Below, piece by piece: positions 1 through 5,415 of a stretch of 5,415 bases of DNA. This stretch comes from an uncultured Clostridia bacterium (lineage in GTDB: Bacteria; Bacillota; Clostridia; Oscillospirales; Acutalibacteraceae). Each line of letters opens with the position of its first letter. Position 1 is the stretch's first letter. The notes beneath the pieces are model-generated. The model worked only from the letters and a program-made list of their open reading frames with translations, did no database searches and was not told the DNA's origin. The translations under genes were made by a program, and so were the position numbers. The DNA lies in assembly GCA_946539105.1 (NCBI GenBank), contig CAMNHG010000099.1, positions 1 to 5,415 of the forward strand, read 5' to 3'.

Positions 1-965
1 GGAAGATAGAATATGTAACCTTTATGACCGTAATCGCTTAAATAGTCCTCTTTTGGGAGCTTGGTACCCGGCCAATCGCCTAAAATAGCGTTGCCGTTCT
101 CATTCCAGGCGTAAACGTAGAAATCCTCCCAGTCAAGAGTATTTACAAAGTCAATTCTGTAAGTATAATCGGGTTCGGTGCTTTCGGGCTGTGTGGACGG
201 AGTTGTCGGAGACGAGGGATCTACCGGCGGAATACTGAACGGAGTAACTAAATAATGTCCCATATCGTCCATTGTGCCGTCAAGCCAAAATCTGTAAAGA
301 GAAAAATCCTCGATATCCTCGGTCTGGTTTCCTTTGTTGTCGTGAATAACGTAGCCCTTGGCACCGTCGGGAATATTAAGAACATATCTCTCCAAGCCGT
401 CTTCAACCACATCATAGGTCAGGGCTGTACCCGGCCATTCGCCTATAAGAGGATTGCCGGAGTTGTCGTAGGCGTACATATACACGTCCTCAAAACCAAG
501 TGAATTATAGAAGCAGTAAAAAGTCTCCTTCCAATCGGGTACGGTGTAATCTACAGGATTATCGGAGTATCCGATTACGTTGTAACGGCCATTCTCGTCT
601 GTTGAGCCGTCAAGCCAGTAGCCGTCATAATTCTGAAAATCCGTAATATCAACGGTATGTTTGTTATTTTCGTCAGCGAGGATAAAGCCCTCGGTGTTCT
701 GAGGAAGGGTTATCAAAAAGAAGTTCTCGCCGTAATCGTTTGTTCCGTAAACATCAATCTTCAAGCCGGGATACGCGCCGAAAATATCGTTATTGTTTTC
801 GTCCCAGGCATAAACATAAGCCTTACCCCAGCCGAAGTTATCGGTGATTTTTATTTCGTATTGCAGAGCACATACGGGAACATCATCCGTAACGGCGAAA
901 GCCGCGACAGGGAACGCGCAAATTAACAGCGCGGCGGCCAGTATTAAAGAGAGTATCTTTTTCAT
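1..965 (-). CDS. Secreted protein with tandem CBM26-like starch-binding repeats (C-terminus outside window)
   Basis: The frame opens at an ATG and stays open to the window edge (321 complete codons). Residues 1-24 form a classical signal peptide: MKK, a hydrophobic core, then a likely signal peptidase I cut after AFA. There is no good lipobox. Three related units follow at about residues 35-130, 145-243 and 267 to the end, each with a core of the type VYAWDENNN..G.YPG, VYMYAYDNSGNPLIGEWPG or VYAWNENGNAILGDWPG. In units 1 and 2 a later segment ends in YWLDG or FWLDG; unit 2 also has HDNKGNQTED. This pattern matches the starch-binding module 26 family found in secreted amylases and starch-adherence proteins of gut Firmicutes. 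A Pro/Thr/Ser-rich linker (about 246-266) separates units 2 and 3. The start is supported by AAAGGA eight bases upstream (974-979). The protein probably binds alpha-glucan at the cell surface or outside the cell. Whether it is an amylase, a scaffold or a pure binding protein depends on the missing C-terminus. Family assignment is by pattern recognition, without a profile search. Confidence 0.82.
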   Translation of the reverse strand, partial: MKKILSLILAAALLICAFPVAAFAVTDDVPVCALQYEIKITDNFGWGKAYVYAWDENNNDIFGAYPGLKIDVYGTNDYGENFFLITLPQNTEGFILADENNKHTVDITDFQNYDGYWLDGSTDENGRYNVIGYSDNPVDYTVPDWKETFYCFYNSLGFEDVYMYAYDNSGNPLIGEWPGTALTYDVVEDGLERYVLNIPDGAKGYVIHDNKGNQTEDIEDFSLYRFWLDGTMDDMGHYLVTPFSIPPVDPSSPTTPSTQPESTEPDYTYRIDFVNTLDWEDFYVYAWNENGNAILGDWPGTKLPKEDYLSDYGHKGYIFYL

Positions 966-1002
966 AAACAACATCCTTTCGAGAGTATATCTATTCAATA
1001 TA

Positions 1003-1031
1003 ATTATAGCACAAACAGACATTTCTGTACA
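1003..1031 (-). promoter_or_regulatory. Sigma-70/SigA-type promoter of the CBM26-like secreted protein gene
   Basis: Read on the minus strand, a perfect -10 box TATAAT (1003-1008) is preceded by TGC, an extended -10. It lies 17 bases downstream of TGTACA (1026-1031), which matches four of six bases of the TTGACA consensus. The predicted transcription start is near 996, giving a leader of about 30 nt before the ATG at 965. This fits a vegetative promoter for a gene separate from the operon to its right. Confidence 0.72.
1015..1028. promoter_or_regulatory. Candidate operator: inverted repeat between -35 and -10
   Basis: ACAGA (1015-1019) and TCTGT (1024-1028) are exact inverted 5-base half-sites separated by CATT. 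They sit inside the promoter spacer and overlap the last bases of the -35 box. The position suits a repressor that would block RNA polymerase, as is common for carbohydrate-responsive genes. The half-sites are short, so chance is a real alternative. Confidence 0.25.
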
Positions 1032-1082
1032 TAGATTATCGTACAAAAATAAGGTAAGGGTTTTGAGCAGATTGCACAGGAG

Positions 1083-1131
1083 GTTGAGAGTTGAGAGTTA
1101 AGAGTTAAGAGTTTAGAGTTGAGAGTTTAAT
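1083..1131. repeat. Degenerate heptad array GTT[G/A/T]AGA, seven units (left arm)
   Basis: Seven contiguous 7-base units starting at 1083 read GTTGAGA, GTTGAGA, GTTAAGA, GTTAAGA, GTTTAGA, GTTGAGA, GTTTAAT. Only the fourth base varies, apart from the last unit. The inner 31 bases are the left terminal arm of the composite element. Confidence 0.85.
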
Positions 1132-1142
1132 TGTAGGGGCGG

Positions 1143-1283
1143 ACCCGTGTGTCCGCCCGGGAAACGTGAACCGTGTTAACCGAATAATCTGTTTTAATCG
1201 CGATAAACGAACGTTTTATTCAGCACACAAAAACACGTATGAAAATTATGTTGTGTTCCTGTCCTGTGGGCGGACACACGGGT
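1143..1283. repeat. Exact 16-bp inverted repeat (GC-rich), arms 1143-1158 and 1268-1283
   Basis: ACCCGTGTGTCCGCCC on the left is the exact reverse complement of GGGCGGACACACGGGT on the right. The 109-base spacer is AT-richer and shows no gene. Just outside, TGTAGGGGCG (1132-1141) pairs with CGCCCCTACA (1343-1352), so a transcript could fold into a long branched stem. Confidence 0.8.
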
Positions 1284-1285
1284 GA

Positions 1286-1318
1286 TTCCCCTATTAGGGG
1301 AAATGTCGCAAAGCGACA
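1286..1318. repeat. Two adjacent short hairpins inside the composite element
   Basis: TTCCCC (1286-1291) pairs with GGGGAA (1297-1302) across a five-base loop. Directly beside it TGTCGC (1304-1309) pairs with GCGACA (1313-1318) across AAA. Both stems are perfect, which suggests that structure is conserved in this repeat. Confidence 0.7.
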
Positions 1319-1353
1319 AAAGGGTTGCCGTTGTGCTAAGAACGCCCCTACAG

Positions 1354-1384
1354 TTATGAATTAAGGTTATTTCGCAATTCATAA
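1354..1384. repeat. Hairpin with a 9-bp stem inside the composite element
   Basis: TTATGAATT (1354-1362) is the exact reverse complement of AATTCATAA (1376-1384), with a 13-base loop. It starts the 120-base segment lying between the second inverted pair and the right terminal arm. Confidence 0.6.
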
Positions 1385-1417
1385 GGTGGCGTTATCGGAA
1401 ACGTCTGCCCCCTCCGT

Positions 1418-1464
1418 CATTTTGCGGAGCAAAATGCCACCTCCCCCGTTATGAACGGTGGAGG
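1418..1464. repeat. Two adjacent hairpins at the right side of the composite element
   Basis: CATTTTGC (1418-1425) pairs perfectly with GCAAAATG (1429-1436) over a GGA loop. Next, CCTCC-C-CCGTT (1440-1450) pairs with AACGG-T-GGAGG (1454-1464) over ATG, with one C/T mismatch. Neither is followed by a clear T tract on either strand, so they are not called as terminators. Confidence 0.65.
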
Positions 1465-1472
1465 CTTTAAAA

Positions 1473-1503
1473 ATTAAACTCTAAACTCTTAACTCTAAAC
1501 TCT
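1473..1503. repeat. Right terminal arm: inverted heptads TCT[A/T]AAC
   Basis: The units ATTAAAC, TCTAAAC, TCTTAAC, TCTAAAC and a final TCT form the reverse complement of the left heptad arm (28 of 31 positions match 1101-1131). All three mismatches fall at the variable fourth base of the heptad. Confidence 0.85.
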
Positions 1504-1504
1504 G

Positions 1505-1537
1505 CAAAAAAAGCTGCCGGCGTTTCCGTCAGCAGCT
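1505..1537 (-). terminator. Intrinsic terminator of the ior-paaK-ACT operon
   Basis: On the minus strand an 11-base-pair stem starts AGCTGCTG and closes with GGCAGCT, with one A/C mismatch, one T-G pair and a GAAA tetraloop. It is followed at once by seven T residues (1506-1512). It lies 57 bases past the ACT gene stop and is correctly oriented to end the operon transcript. Confidence 0.9.
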
Positions 1538-1541
1538 CACT

Positions 1542-1589
1542 GTTAATTGTTAATCGTTAATTGTTAATTGTTAATGTTAATTGTTAATT
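1542..1589. repeat. GTTAATT heptad tandem array, seven units
   Basis: The units are GTTAATT, GTTAATC, GTTAATT, GTTAATT, GTTAAT (one base short), GTTAATT, GTTAATT. The array fills nearly all the space between the stop of the ACT gene and the operon terminator, so it would be transcribed in the 3' end of the mRNA. It shares its 7-base period and the leading GTT with the other heptad array at 1083-1131. Confidence 0.9.
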
Positions 1590-1594
1590 AAAAA

Positions 1595-2023
1595 TCACAT
1601 ATCAAGGATGTCCTCGTCGTTGAGGGTTGAGATTCCTTTTTCGTCGAGCAGCTTTTGCGCAGCGTCTACGTCGTCTACTCTGAACACAACGTACGCTCCG
1701 AAGGTCTCGGACGCGGTGAAGGCGTACATATACTCAATGTTGATGCCTGCCTCGGACAGAATATCTACAACTCTGTACAGCGCGCCGGGTTTATCCTCCA
1801 TTTTTGCGGCGATAACCTTGGTAACGTTTGTCACGTTGTTCTCCGAGAGAATCTCGCGTGTTTTGTCAAAATCGTTTGTGATAAGTCTGAAAATACCAAA
1901 TTCAGCGGTGTCGGCAATGCTGCTTGCGCGGATATTAATGCCCTTGTTCGCGAGCTCCTCAATTATGCCAACCAGCTTGCCCGGCTTATTTTGTACAAAA
2001 ACTGAAATTTGATGAATTGCCAT
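1595..2023 (-). CDS. Tandem ACT-domain protein (amino acid-binding regulator candidate)
   Basis: This 142-residue protein consists of two ACT domains and nothing else. Domain 1 is about residues 4-66 with the ligand-loop signature NKPGKL (12-17) and KGIN (27-30). Domain 2 is about 70-135 with DKPGAL (77-82) and AGIN (92-95). ACT domains bind small ligands, mostly amino acids, at subunit interfaces and give feedback control. Stand-alone tandem ACT proteins are common next to ior and paaK genes in anaerobes. There is no DNA-binding or catalytic domain, so it may act by protein contact, perhaps on the ligase or IorAB; that is inference. The ATG has an AGGGAGGA ribosome binding site (2031-2038) with eight bases between GGAGG and the start. 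The gene begins 16 bases after the paaK stop, so it is the last cistron of the operon before the terminator. Confidence 0.9.
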   Translation of the reverse strand: MAIHQISVFVQNKPGKLVGIIEELANKGINIRASSIADTAEFGIFRLITNDFDKTREILSENNVTNVTKVIAAKMEDKPGALYRVVDILSEAGINIEYMYAFTASETFGAYVVFRVDDVDAAQKLLDEKGISTLNDEDILDM

Positions 2024-2039
2024 AACCTTTTCCTCCCTA

Positions 2040-3347
2040 TTAGTCGTGCAGCTTGCGGTTGTCGATAACCCTTACCGCCTTGCCCTCGCTGCGTGTGATG
2101 GTCTTGGGCGGTACAAGGTGAATACGCGGTCCGATTCCGAGCATTGTGCGCATCGCGCTTTCGAGCTTCTTTTCCCTCTTCTGGGTTACGGACACGATAT
2201 CAGAGAACTGGTCGGGCGCGAGCTCAACATAAATATCGAGAGTATCGCTGTTATTTACGCGGTCAACGACAATCTGGTAGTTGGGTGTGTAGCCCTCGTT
2301 GAGCAGTACGGTCTCAATCTGGCTCGGGAATACGTTTACGCCGCGAATAATCATCATATCATCGCTTCTGCCCATCGGCTTTGTCATTTTAACGTGAGTT
2401 CTGCCGCAGGAGCATTTCTCGCGCGAGAGCACGCAGATGTCGCGTGTTCTGTAGCGGATAAGCGGAAATGCCTCTTTGTCAAGGGACGTAAACACGAGCT
2501 CGCCCTTGCTGCCCTCGGGAAGAACCTCGCCGGTCTCGGGGTCGATAACCTCAACATAGAAGTGGTCCTCGTTGATGTGCATTCCGTTCTGAGCCTCGCA
2601 CTCAAACGCAACGCCGGGTCCGCTGATTTCGGTCAGACCGTAGATGTCGTAAGCCTTGATGCCGAGGCTCTGCTCAATACTGCGGCGCATTTCCTCTGTC
2701 CAGGGCTCCGCGCCGAAGATACCTGCCTTTAGCTTGTTATCCTCGGGCTTGTAGCCGCGCTCTGCCAAGGTCTCGCCGATATAAGCGGCGTATGACGGAG
2801 TACAGCAGAGGATTGTTGAGCCTAAGTCCATCATAAACTGAATCTGTCTTTCGGTGTTGCCCGACGACATCGGAAGCGTAAGGCTGCCTACCTTGTGCGA
2901 ACCGCCGTGGATACCCGCACCGCCTGTGAACAGACCGTAGCCGTAGCACACCTGAACAACGTCCTCGTTAGAACCGCCGACAGCTACAATCGCTCTTGCG
3001 CAGCACTCCTCCCAAAGGTCGATGTCGTGCTGAGTGTAAAACGCCACAACGCGCTTGCCTGTTGTGCCCGAGGTTGACTGAATCCTAACGCAGTTTTTGA
3101 GGTCTGTTCCCAAAAGTCCGTAAGGATACGCCTCGCGCAAATCAGCCTTGGATAAAAACGGCAGCTTTTTGATGTCGTCTACTCCCTTGATATCCTCAGG
3201 CTTTACCCCCTTTTCGTCCATCAGGTCACGGTAATACTTGACGTTCTCATACGCGTGCTTTACCTGCTTGACGATTTTTTCATTTTGAATTGAGAGTATT
3301 TCCTCGCGTGAGGCGGTCTCAATTTCGGGCTGAAAATAATTTCCCAT
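2040..3347 (-). CDS. paaK: Phenylacetate-CoA ligase (AMP-forming)
   Basis: The predicted 435-residue enzyme activates an aryl-acetate (phenylacetate or indoleacetate) with ATP and CoA, giving aryl-acetyl-CoA, AMP and PPi in the cytoplasm. Its length fits the PaaK family. Adenylate-forming motifs are in order: STSGTTGK (91-98, phosphate-binding loop), YGLTE (236-240), YRTRD (299-303), GRSDDMMIIRGVNVFPSQIE (326-345, hinge) and the C-terminal RSEGKAV with the likely catalytic Lys423. A CSCGR segment (312-316) is typical of the family. The gene follows iorB after 56 bases and precedes the ACT gene. In anaerobes this ior neighbourhood points to aromatic amino acid fermentation or reuse of aryl-acetates rather than the aerobic paa pathway, since no ring-oxygenase gene is near. 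The exact aryl substrate cannot be read from the sequence. I chose the ATG at 3347 over the in-frame GTG at 3356, which would add three residues but overlaps the ribosome binding site. Confidence 0.93.
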   Translation of the reverse strand: MGNYFQPEIETASREEILSIQNEKIVKQVKHAYENVKYYRDLMDEKGVKPEDIKGVDDIKKLPFLSKADLREAYPYGLLGTDLKNCVRIQSTSGTTGKRVVAFYTQHDIDLWEECCARAIVAVGGSNEDVVQVCYGYGLFTGGAGIHGGSHKVGSLTLPMSSGNTERQIQFMMDLGSTILCCTPSYAAYIGETLAERGYKPEDNKLKAGIFGAEPWTEEMRRSIEQSLGIKAYDIYGLTEISGPGVAFECEAQNGMHINEDHFYVEVIDPETGEVLPEGSKGELVFTSLDKEAFPLIRYRTRDICVLSREKCSCGRTHVKMTKPMGRSDDMMIIRGVNVFPSQIETVLLNEGYTPNYQIVVDRVNNSDTLDIYVELAPDQFSDIVSVTQKREKKLESAMRTMLGIGPRIHLVPPKTITRSEGKAVRVIDNRKLHD

Positions 3348-3355
3348 TGTAATCA

Positions 3356-3361
3356 CTCCTT
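3356..3361 (-). promoter_or_regulatory. Ribosome binding site deciding the paaK start
   Basis: AAGGAG on the minus strand lies eight bases before the ATG at 3347. The alternative GTG start (3354-3356) begins at the last base of this motif and would have no ribosome binding site of its own, so the ATG is preferred. Confidence 0.8.
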
Positions 3362-3403
3362 ATGATTTAGTATTTCGGCTGTGCGTAATCGTTTTTTGAT
3401 TAC

Positions 3404-3976
3404 TTAATATCTATAACCCAATTCAAAAGCCTTCAGATTTACGTCAACAAACTGAGGCTTTACCGAAACCTTAATTGCTTCCAGCCACTTTTCGTAGTCT
3501 ATGTGGAAGTACTTGGCAAGTCTGCCCATAAGTACGATGTTTACGCTTTTTGCGTTGCCTGCCTGCTGAGCAAGCGACAGCGCGTCGATTTCATCTACAA
3601 ACACACCCTTTGCCTTAAGCTCCTCGAGCACGTTTTCGGGGTACTCGGCAGCTCCGGTGATAACCGGCATAGGGTCAATCATCTGTGAGTTTACTACAAT
3701 TTTGCCGTCCTTTTTGAGGGTGTCGGCATAACGCGCGGCTTCGATTTTTTCAAACGAAACGATAAAATCAGCCTCGCCCTTTGAGATTACCGGAGAATAT
3801 ACCTTGTCGCCGAAGCGCACGTAGGTTACAACCGAACCTCCGCGCTGGCTCATTCCGTGAACCTCACTTACCTTTACGTCATAGCCCTCGGCTGTGAGCA
3901 GCTTTCCGAGCAGCTTGCTCGCGAGGAGACTTCCCTGACCGCCTACGCCGACGATCATTACATTTTTAGTTTCCAT
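3404..3976 (-). CDS. iorB: Indolepyruvate:ferredoxin oxidoreductase, beta subunit
   Basis: This is the small subunit (190 residues) of the IorAB enzyme, which converts indolepyruvate and other aryl-pyruvates plus CoA to the aryl-acetyl-CoA and CO2, passing electrons to ferredoxin. The whole length matches the gamma-type domain of the 2-oxoacid:ferredoxin oxidoreductase family. It has an N-terminal GVGGQG loop (10-15) and the hallmark SEVHGMSQRGGSV (37-49). Size is normal for IorB and no break is visible. The ATG directly follows the iorA stop codon with no gap; its ribosome binding site GGGGAG (3983-3988) lies inside the last codons of iorA. This layout implies translational coupling and balanced subunit synthesis. 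Confidence 0.94.
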   Translation of the reverse strand: METKNVMIVGVGGQGSLLASKLLGKLLTAEGYDVKVSEVHGMSQRGGSVVTYVRFGDKVYSPVISKGEADFIVSFEKIEAARYADTLKKDGKIVVNSQMIDPMPVITGAAEYPENVLEELKAKGVFVDEIDALSLAQQAGNAKSVNIVLMGRLAKYFHIDYEKWLEAIKVSVKPQFVDVNLKAFELGYRY

Positions 3977-5415
3977 TTATCTCTCCCCTTTCTCAATCGC
4001 GCCTACACGGCAAAGCTGTGTGCAGACATCGCAGCCTACGCACTGGGTAAAGTCGATAACCGCCTTTTTGTCCTTAAAGCTGATTGCGGGACAGCCGAGC
4101 TTCATACACTGACGGCAGCCTACGCACTTGTCGTTGTTAACCTTAACGGGCGGTTTTGCCTTGACATATTTTAAGAGCATACAGGGTCTGCGCGAGATAA
4201 TTACGCTGGGAGCTTCAACGCTGAGCTCCTCCATAATAGCGTCCTCGCACTCCTTAAGGTTGTAGGGGTCTACTACCCTTACGCGCTCGATACCGATTGA
4301 TTTGCAGAGCTCCTCGAGGTTTACGGCAAGTGCCGGCTCGCCCTTGATGTTCTTACCTGTGGTTGGGTTCTGCTGGTGGCCTGTCATACCTGTGATTGAG
4401 TTGTCGAGGATAATAACCGTTGAGTTTGAGGCGTTGTAGGCGATGTTGATTAAGCCTGTTACGCCCGAGTGCATAAAGGTTGAGTCGCCGATTACGCATA
4501 CGGTCTTGCCCTCACTCTCTTTACCGCCTGCCTTGTTAAAGCCGTGGAGTCCCGAAACAGAAGCTCCCATACAGAGAGTTGAGTCGAGAGCATTCAGCGG
4601 TGCGGCTGAACCGAGAGTGTAACAGCCGATATCTCCGAGGCAGGTGATTTTGTGCTTTGAAAGTGTGTAGAACAATCCGCGGTGCGGACAGCCTGCGCAC
4701 ATTACCGGAGGACGGACAGGCACTGCGGTATCAGCCGAGGTAAACTCAGGCTGCGCCATACCGAAAGCCTCGCGGATGGTGGTCTGGTTATACTCGCCGA
4801 GGGGTGAGAACATCTCCTTGCCCACGCAGGGGATTCCGAGAGAATTGAGGTGTCCCTCGATAATGCCGTCGAGCTCCTCGATAACATAGAGCTTGTCTAC
4901 CTTTGAAGCGAAGTCCCTGATAATATCAACAGGAAGCGGATTTACAAGTCCGAGCTTGAGCACCGAAACGCTGTCGCCGAAAACTTCCTTGACATACTGA
5001 TAGCAGGTGCCTGCGCAGATAATTCCCTTCTCGGTTCCGCCGTACTCTACGCGGTTAACCGGAGAGGTCTCACCGTACTGAGAGAGCTTCTTTGTACGCT
5101 CCTCAACAAACGGATGGCGGCGAATGGCGTTGGCAGGAGCCATAATGAACTTCTGCGGATTTTTCTCATACGCCGGAAGCTCGCGCTCAACTCTGTCGCA
5201 AAGCTCAACAGTGCTCTGAGAGTGCGCGATTCTGGTGCAAATTCTTATGATAACGGGAGTGTCGAACTCCTCGGAAATTTCAAAAGCCAGCTTTACAAAG
5301 TCCTTTGCCTCTGCGGAATCCGCAGGCTCGAGCATGGGAACCTTGGCGGCTATTGCATAGTGGCGCGAATCCTGCTCGTTCTGCGACGAGTGCATTGCAG
5401 GGTCGTCGGCTACGA
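3977..5415 (-). CDS. iorA: Indolepyruvate:ferredoxin oxidoreductase, alpha subunit (N-terminus outside window)
   Basis: The large subunit binds thiamine diphosphate and carries iron-sulfur clusters; with IorB it oxidises aryl-pyruvates to aryl-acetyl-CoA, or runs in reverse with reduced ferredoxin. The frame is open to the window edge. An ATG at 5395 is internal, because the codons before it complete the conserved VADDPAMHSSQNEQDSR segment, so roughly the first hundred residues are missing. Counting from the first visible codon (478 residues seen): end of the pyrimidine-binding domain 1-60, middle domain about 120-205, CAGCPHRG (239-246), thiamine diphosphate domain about 255-410 with GDIGCYTLG (260-268), GDSTFMHSG (309-317) and DNSITGMTGHQQNP (337-350), then a C-terminal two-cluster ferredoxin domain. 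Cluster cysteines are 430, 433, 436, 441 and 458, 461, 464, 468. The first set has four residues before the last cysteine, with GCP, as I recall for IorA. The stop abuts iorB. Confidence 0.95.
   Translation of the reverse strand, partial: VADDPAMHSSQNEQDSRHYAIAAKVPMLEPADSAEAKDFVKLAFEISEEFDTPVIIRICTRIAHSQSTVELCDRVERELPAYEKNPQKFIMAPANAIRRHPFVEERTKKLSQYGETSPVNRVEYGGTEKGIICAGTCYQYVKEVFGDSVSVLKLGLVNPLPVDIIRDFASKVDKLYVIEELDGIIEGHLNSLGIPCVGKEMFSPLGEYNQTTIREAFGMAQPEFTSADTAVPVRPPVMCAGCPHRGLFYTLSKHKITCLGDIGCYTLGSAAPLNALDSTLCMGASVSGLHGFNKAGGKESEGKTVCVIGDSTFMHSGVTGLINIAYNASNSTVIILDNSITGMTGHQQNPTTGKNIKGEPALAVNLEELCKSIGIERVRVVDPYNLKECEDAIMEELSVEAPSVIISRRPCMLLKYVKAKPPVKVNNDKCVGCRQCMKLGCPAISFKDKKAVIDFTQCVGCDVCTQLCRVGAIEKGER

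Larger units (their letters stand above)
1083..1503. repeat. Composite palindromic, MITE-like intergenic element
   Basis: This non-coding block of about 420 bases is organised as nested inverted repeats. The outer arms 1101-1131 and 1473-1503 are complementary at 28 of 31 positions. A second pair (TGTAGGGGCG at 1132-1141, CGCCCCTACA at 1343-1352) and a third exact 16-base pair (1143-1158 with 1268-1283) lie inside. Several tight hairpins follow. No transposase or credible ORF lies within it, so it resembles a non-autonomous miniature element or an extragenic palindromic repeat family. It sits between the terminator of the ior operon and the promoter of the left gene, where insertion would be tolerated. 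No clean target-site duplication is visible at its edges. The segment 1353-1472 lies outside the second inverted pair and may be a separate nested repeat. Confidence 0.65.

Noticed and set aside
255..1101. Three plus-strand open frames (255-503, 657-926, 844-1101)
   Set aside because: They lie opposite the signal-peptide/CBM26-like gene and its promoter. The minus-strand reading has a signal peptide, a ribosome binding site, a promoter and repeated domains; these have none.
1194..1382. 62-codon minus-strand open frame within the intergenic element
   Set aside because: It runs through the palindromic repeat region, has no good ribosome binding site and its translation shows no recognisable domain. 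The frame is best explained by chance in a non-coding repeat.
1083..1503. CRISPR array or riboswitch in the intergenic region
   Set aside because: The direct repeats are only seven bases and have no spacers. The structured block lies about 50 bases upstream of the left gene's promoter, so it would not be part of that gene's leader, and it lies beyond the terminator of the operon.
1581..2012. 143-codon plus-strand open frame opposite the ACT gene
   Set aside because: It lies antisense to a gene with clear ACT motifs and starts inside the GTTAATT array. Its Ser-rich translation is a codon-bias shadow.
2046..2732. 228-codon plus-strand open frame opposite paaK
   Set aside because: Although long, it is antisense to the ligase, whose motifs are complete in order. 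The opposite frame stays open because of codon bias in the real gene.
5393..5395. ATG as the start of iorA
   Set aside because: The six codons before it (VADDPA) complete the conserved VADDPAMHSSQNEQDSR segment, and the N-terminal part of the thiamine diphosphate-binding domain would otherwise be missing. The true start is outside the window.

Overview
The window looks like chromosomal DNA from an anaerobic, gut- or rumen-type Firmicute, probably Ruminococcaceae/Oscillospiraceae. This is inferred from four things: an indolepyruvate:ferredoxin oxidoreductase (an anaerobe enzyme), a secreted protein with starch-binding (CBM26-like) repeats of the kind found in ruminococcal amylases, strong AGGAGG-type ribosome binding sites, and an intergenic palindromic repeat element of a style I associate with that group. 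No ribosomal RNA or other marker gene is present, so the taxonomy is not firm.

All five genes supported here lie on the minus strand. Reading in their direction, from the right end: iorA (alpha subunit, 5' end outside the window), iorB (beta subunit, starting directly after the iorA stop), a phenylacetate-CoA ligase (paaK type), and a small protein made of two ACT domains. The run ends at 1505-1537 with a textbook intrinsic terminator. These four genes look like one operon for aryl-acid and aromatic amino acid metabolism. IorAB interconverts aryl-pyruvates and aryl-acetyl-CoA plus CO2 with ferredoxin. The ligase interconverts aryl-acetyl-CoA with the free aryl-acetate. The tandem ACT protein is a plausible amino acid sensor. 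The direction of flux (catabolism to aryl-acetates, or reductive synthesis of aromatic amino acids from scavenged aryl-acetates) cannot be read from the sequence.

Between 966 and 1594 there is no credible gene. The stretch holds, from right to left: a seven-copy GTTAATT heptad array just after the ACT stop, the operon terminator, a roughly 420-bp composite palindromic element (1083-1503) with degenerate heptad terminal arms and many internal hairpins, and the promoter of the leftmost gene with a small inverted repeat between its -35 and -10 boxes.

The leftmost gene (965 down to the window edge) encodes a secreted protein with a signal peptide, two CBM26-like repeats, a Pro/Thr/Ser linker and the start of a third repeat. 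Its C-terminal part is outside the window, so whether it carries a catalytic domain, dockerin or wall anchor is unknown. I see no clearly new multi-gene system. The points most worth following are the ACT protein fixed to the ior-paaK operon, the composite repeat element with its two heptad arrays, and the multi-CBM26 secreted protein.
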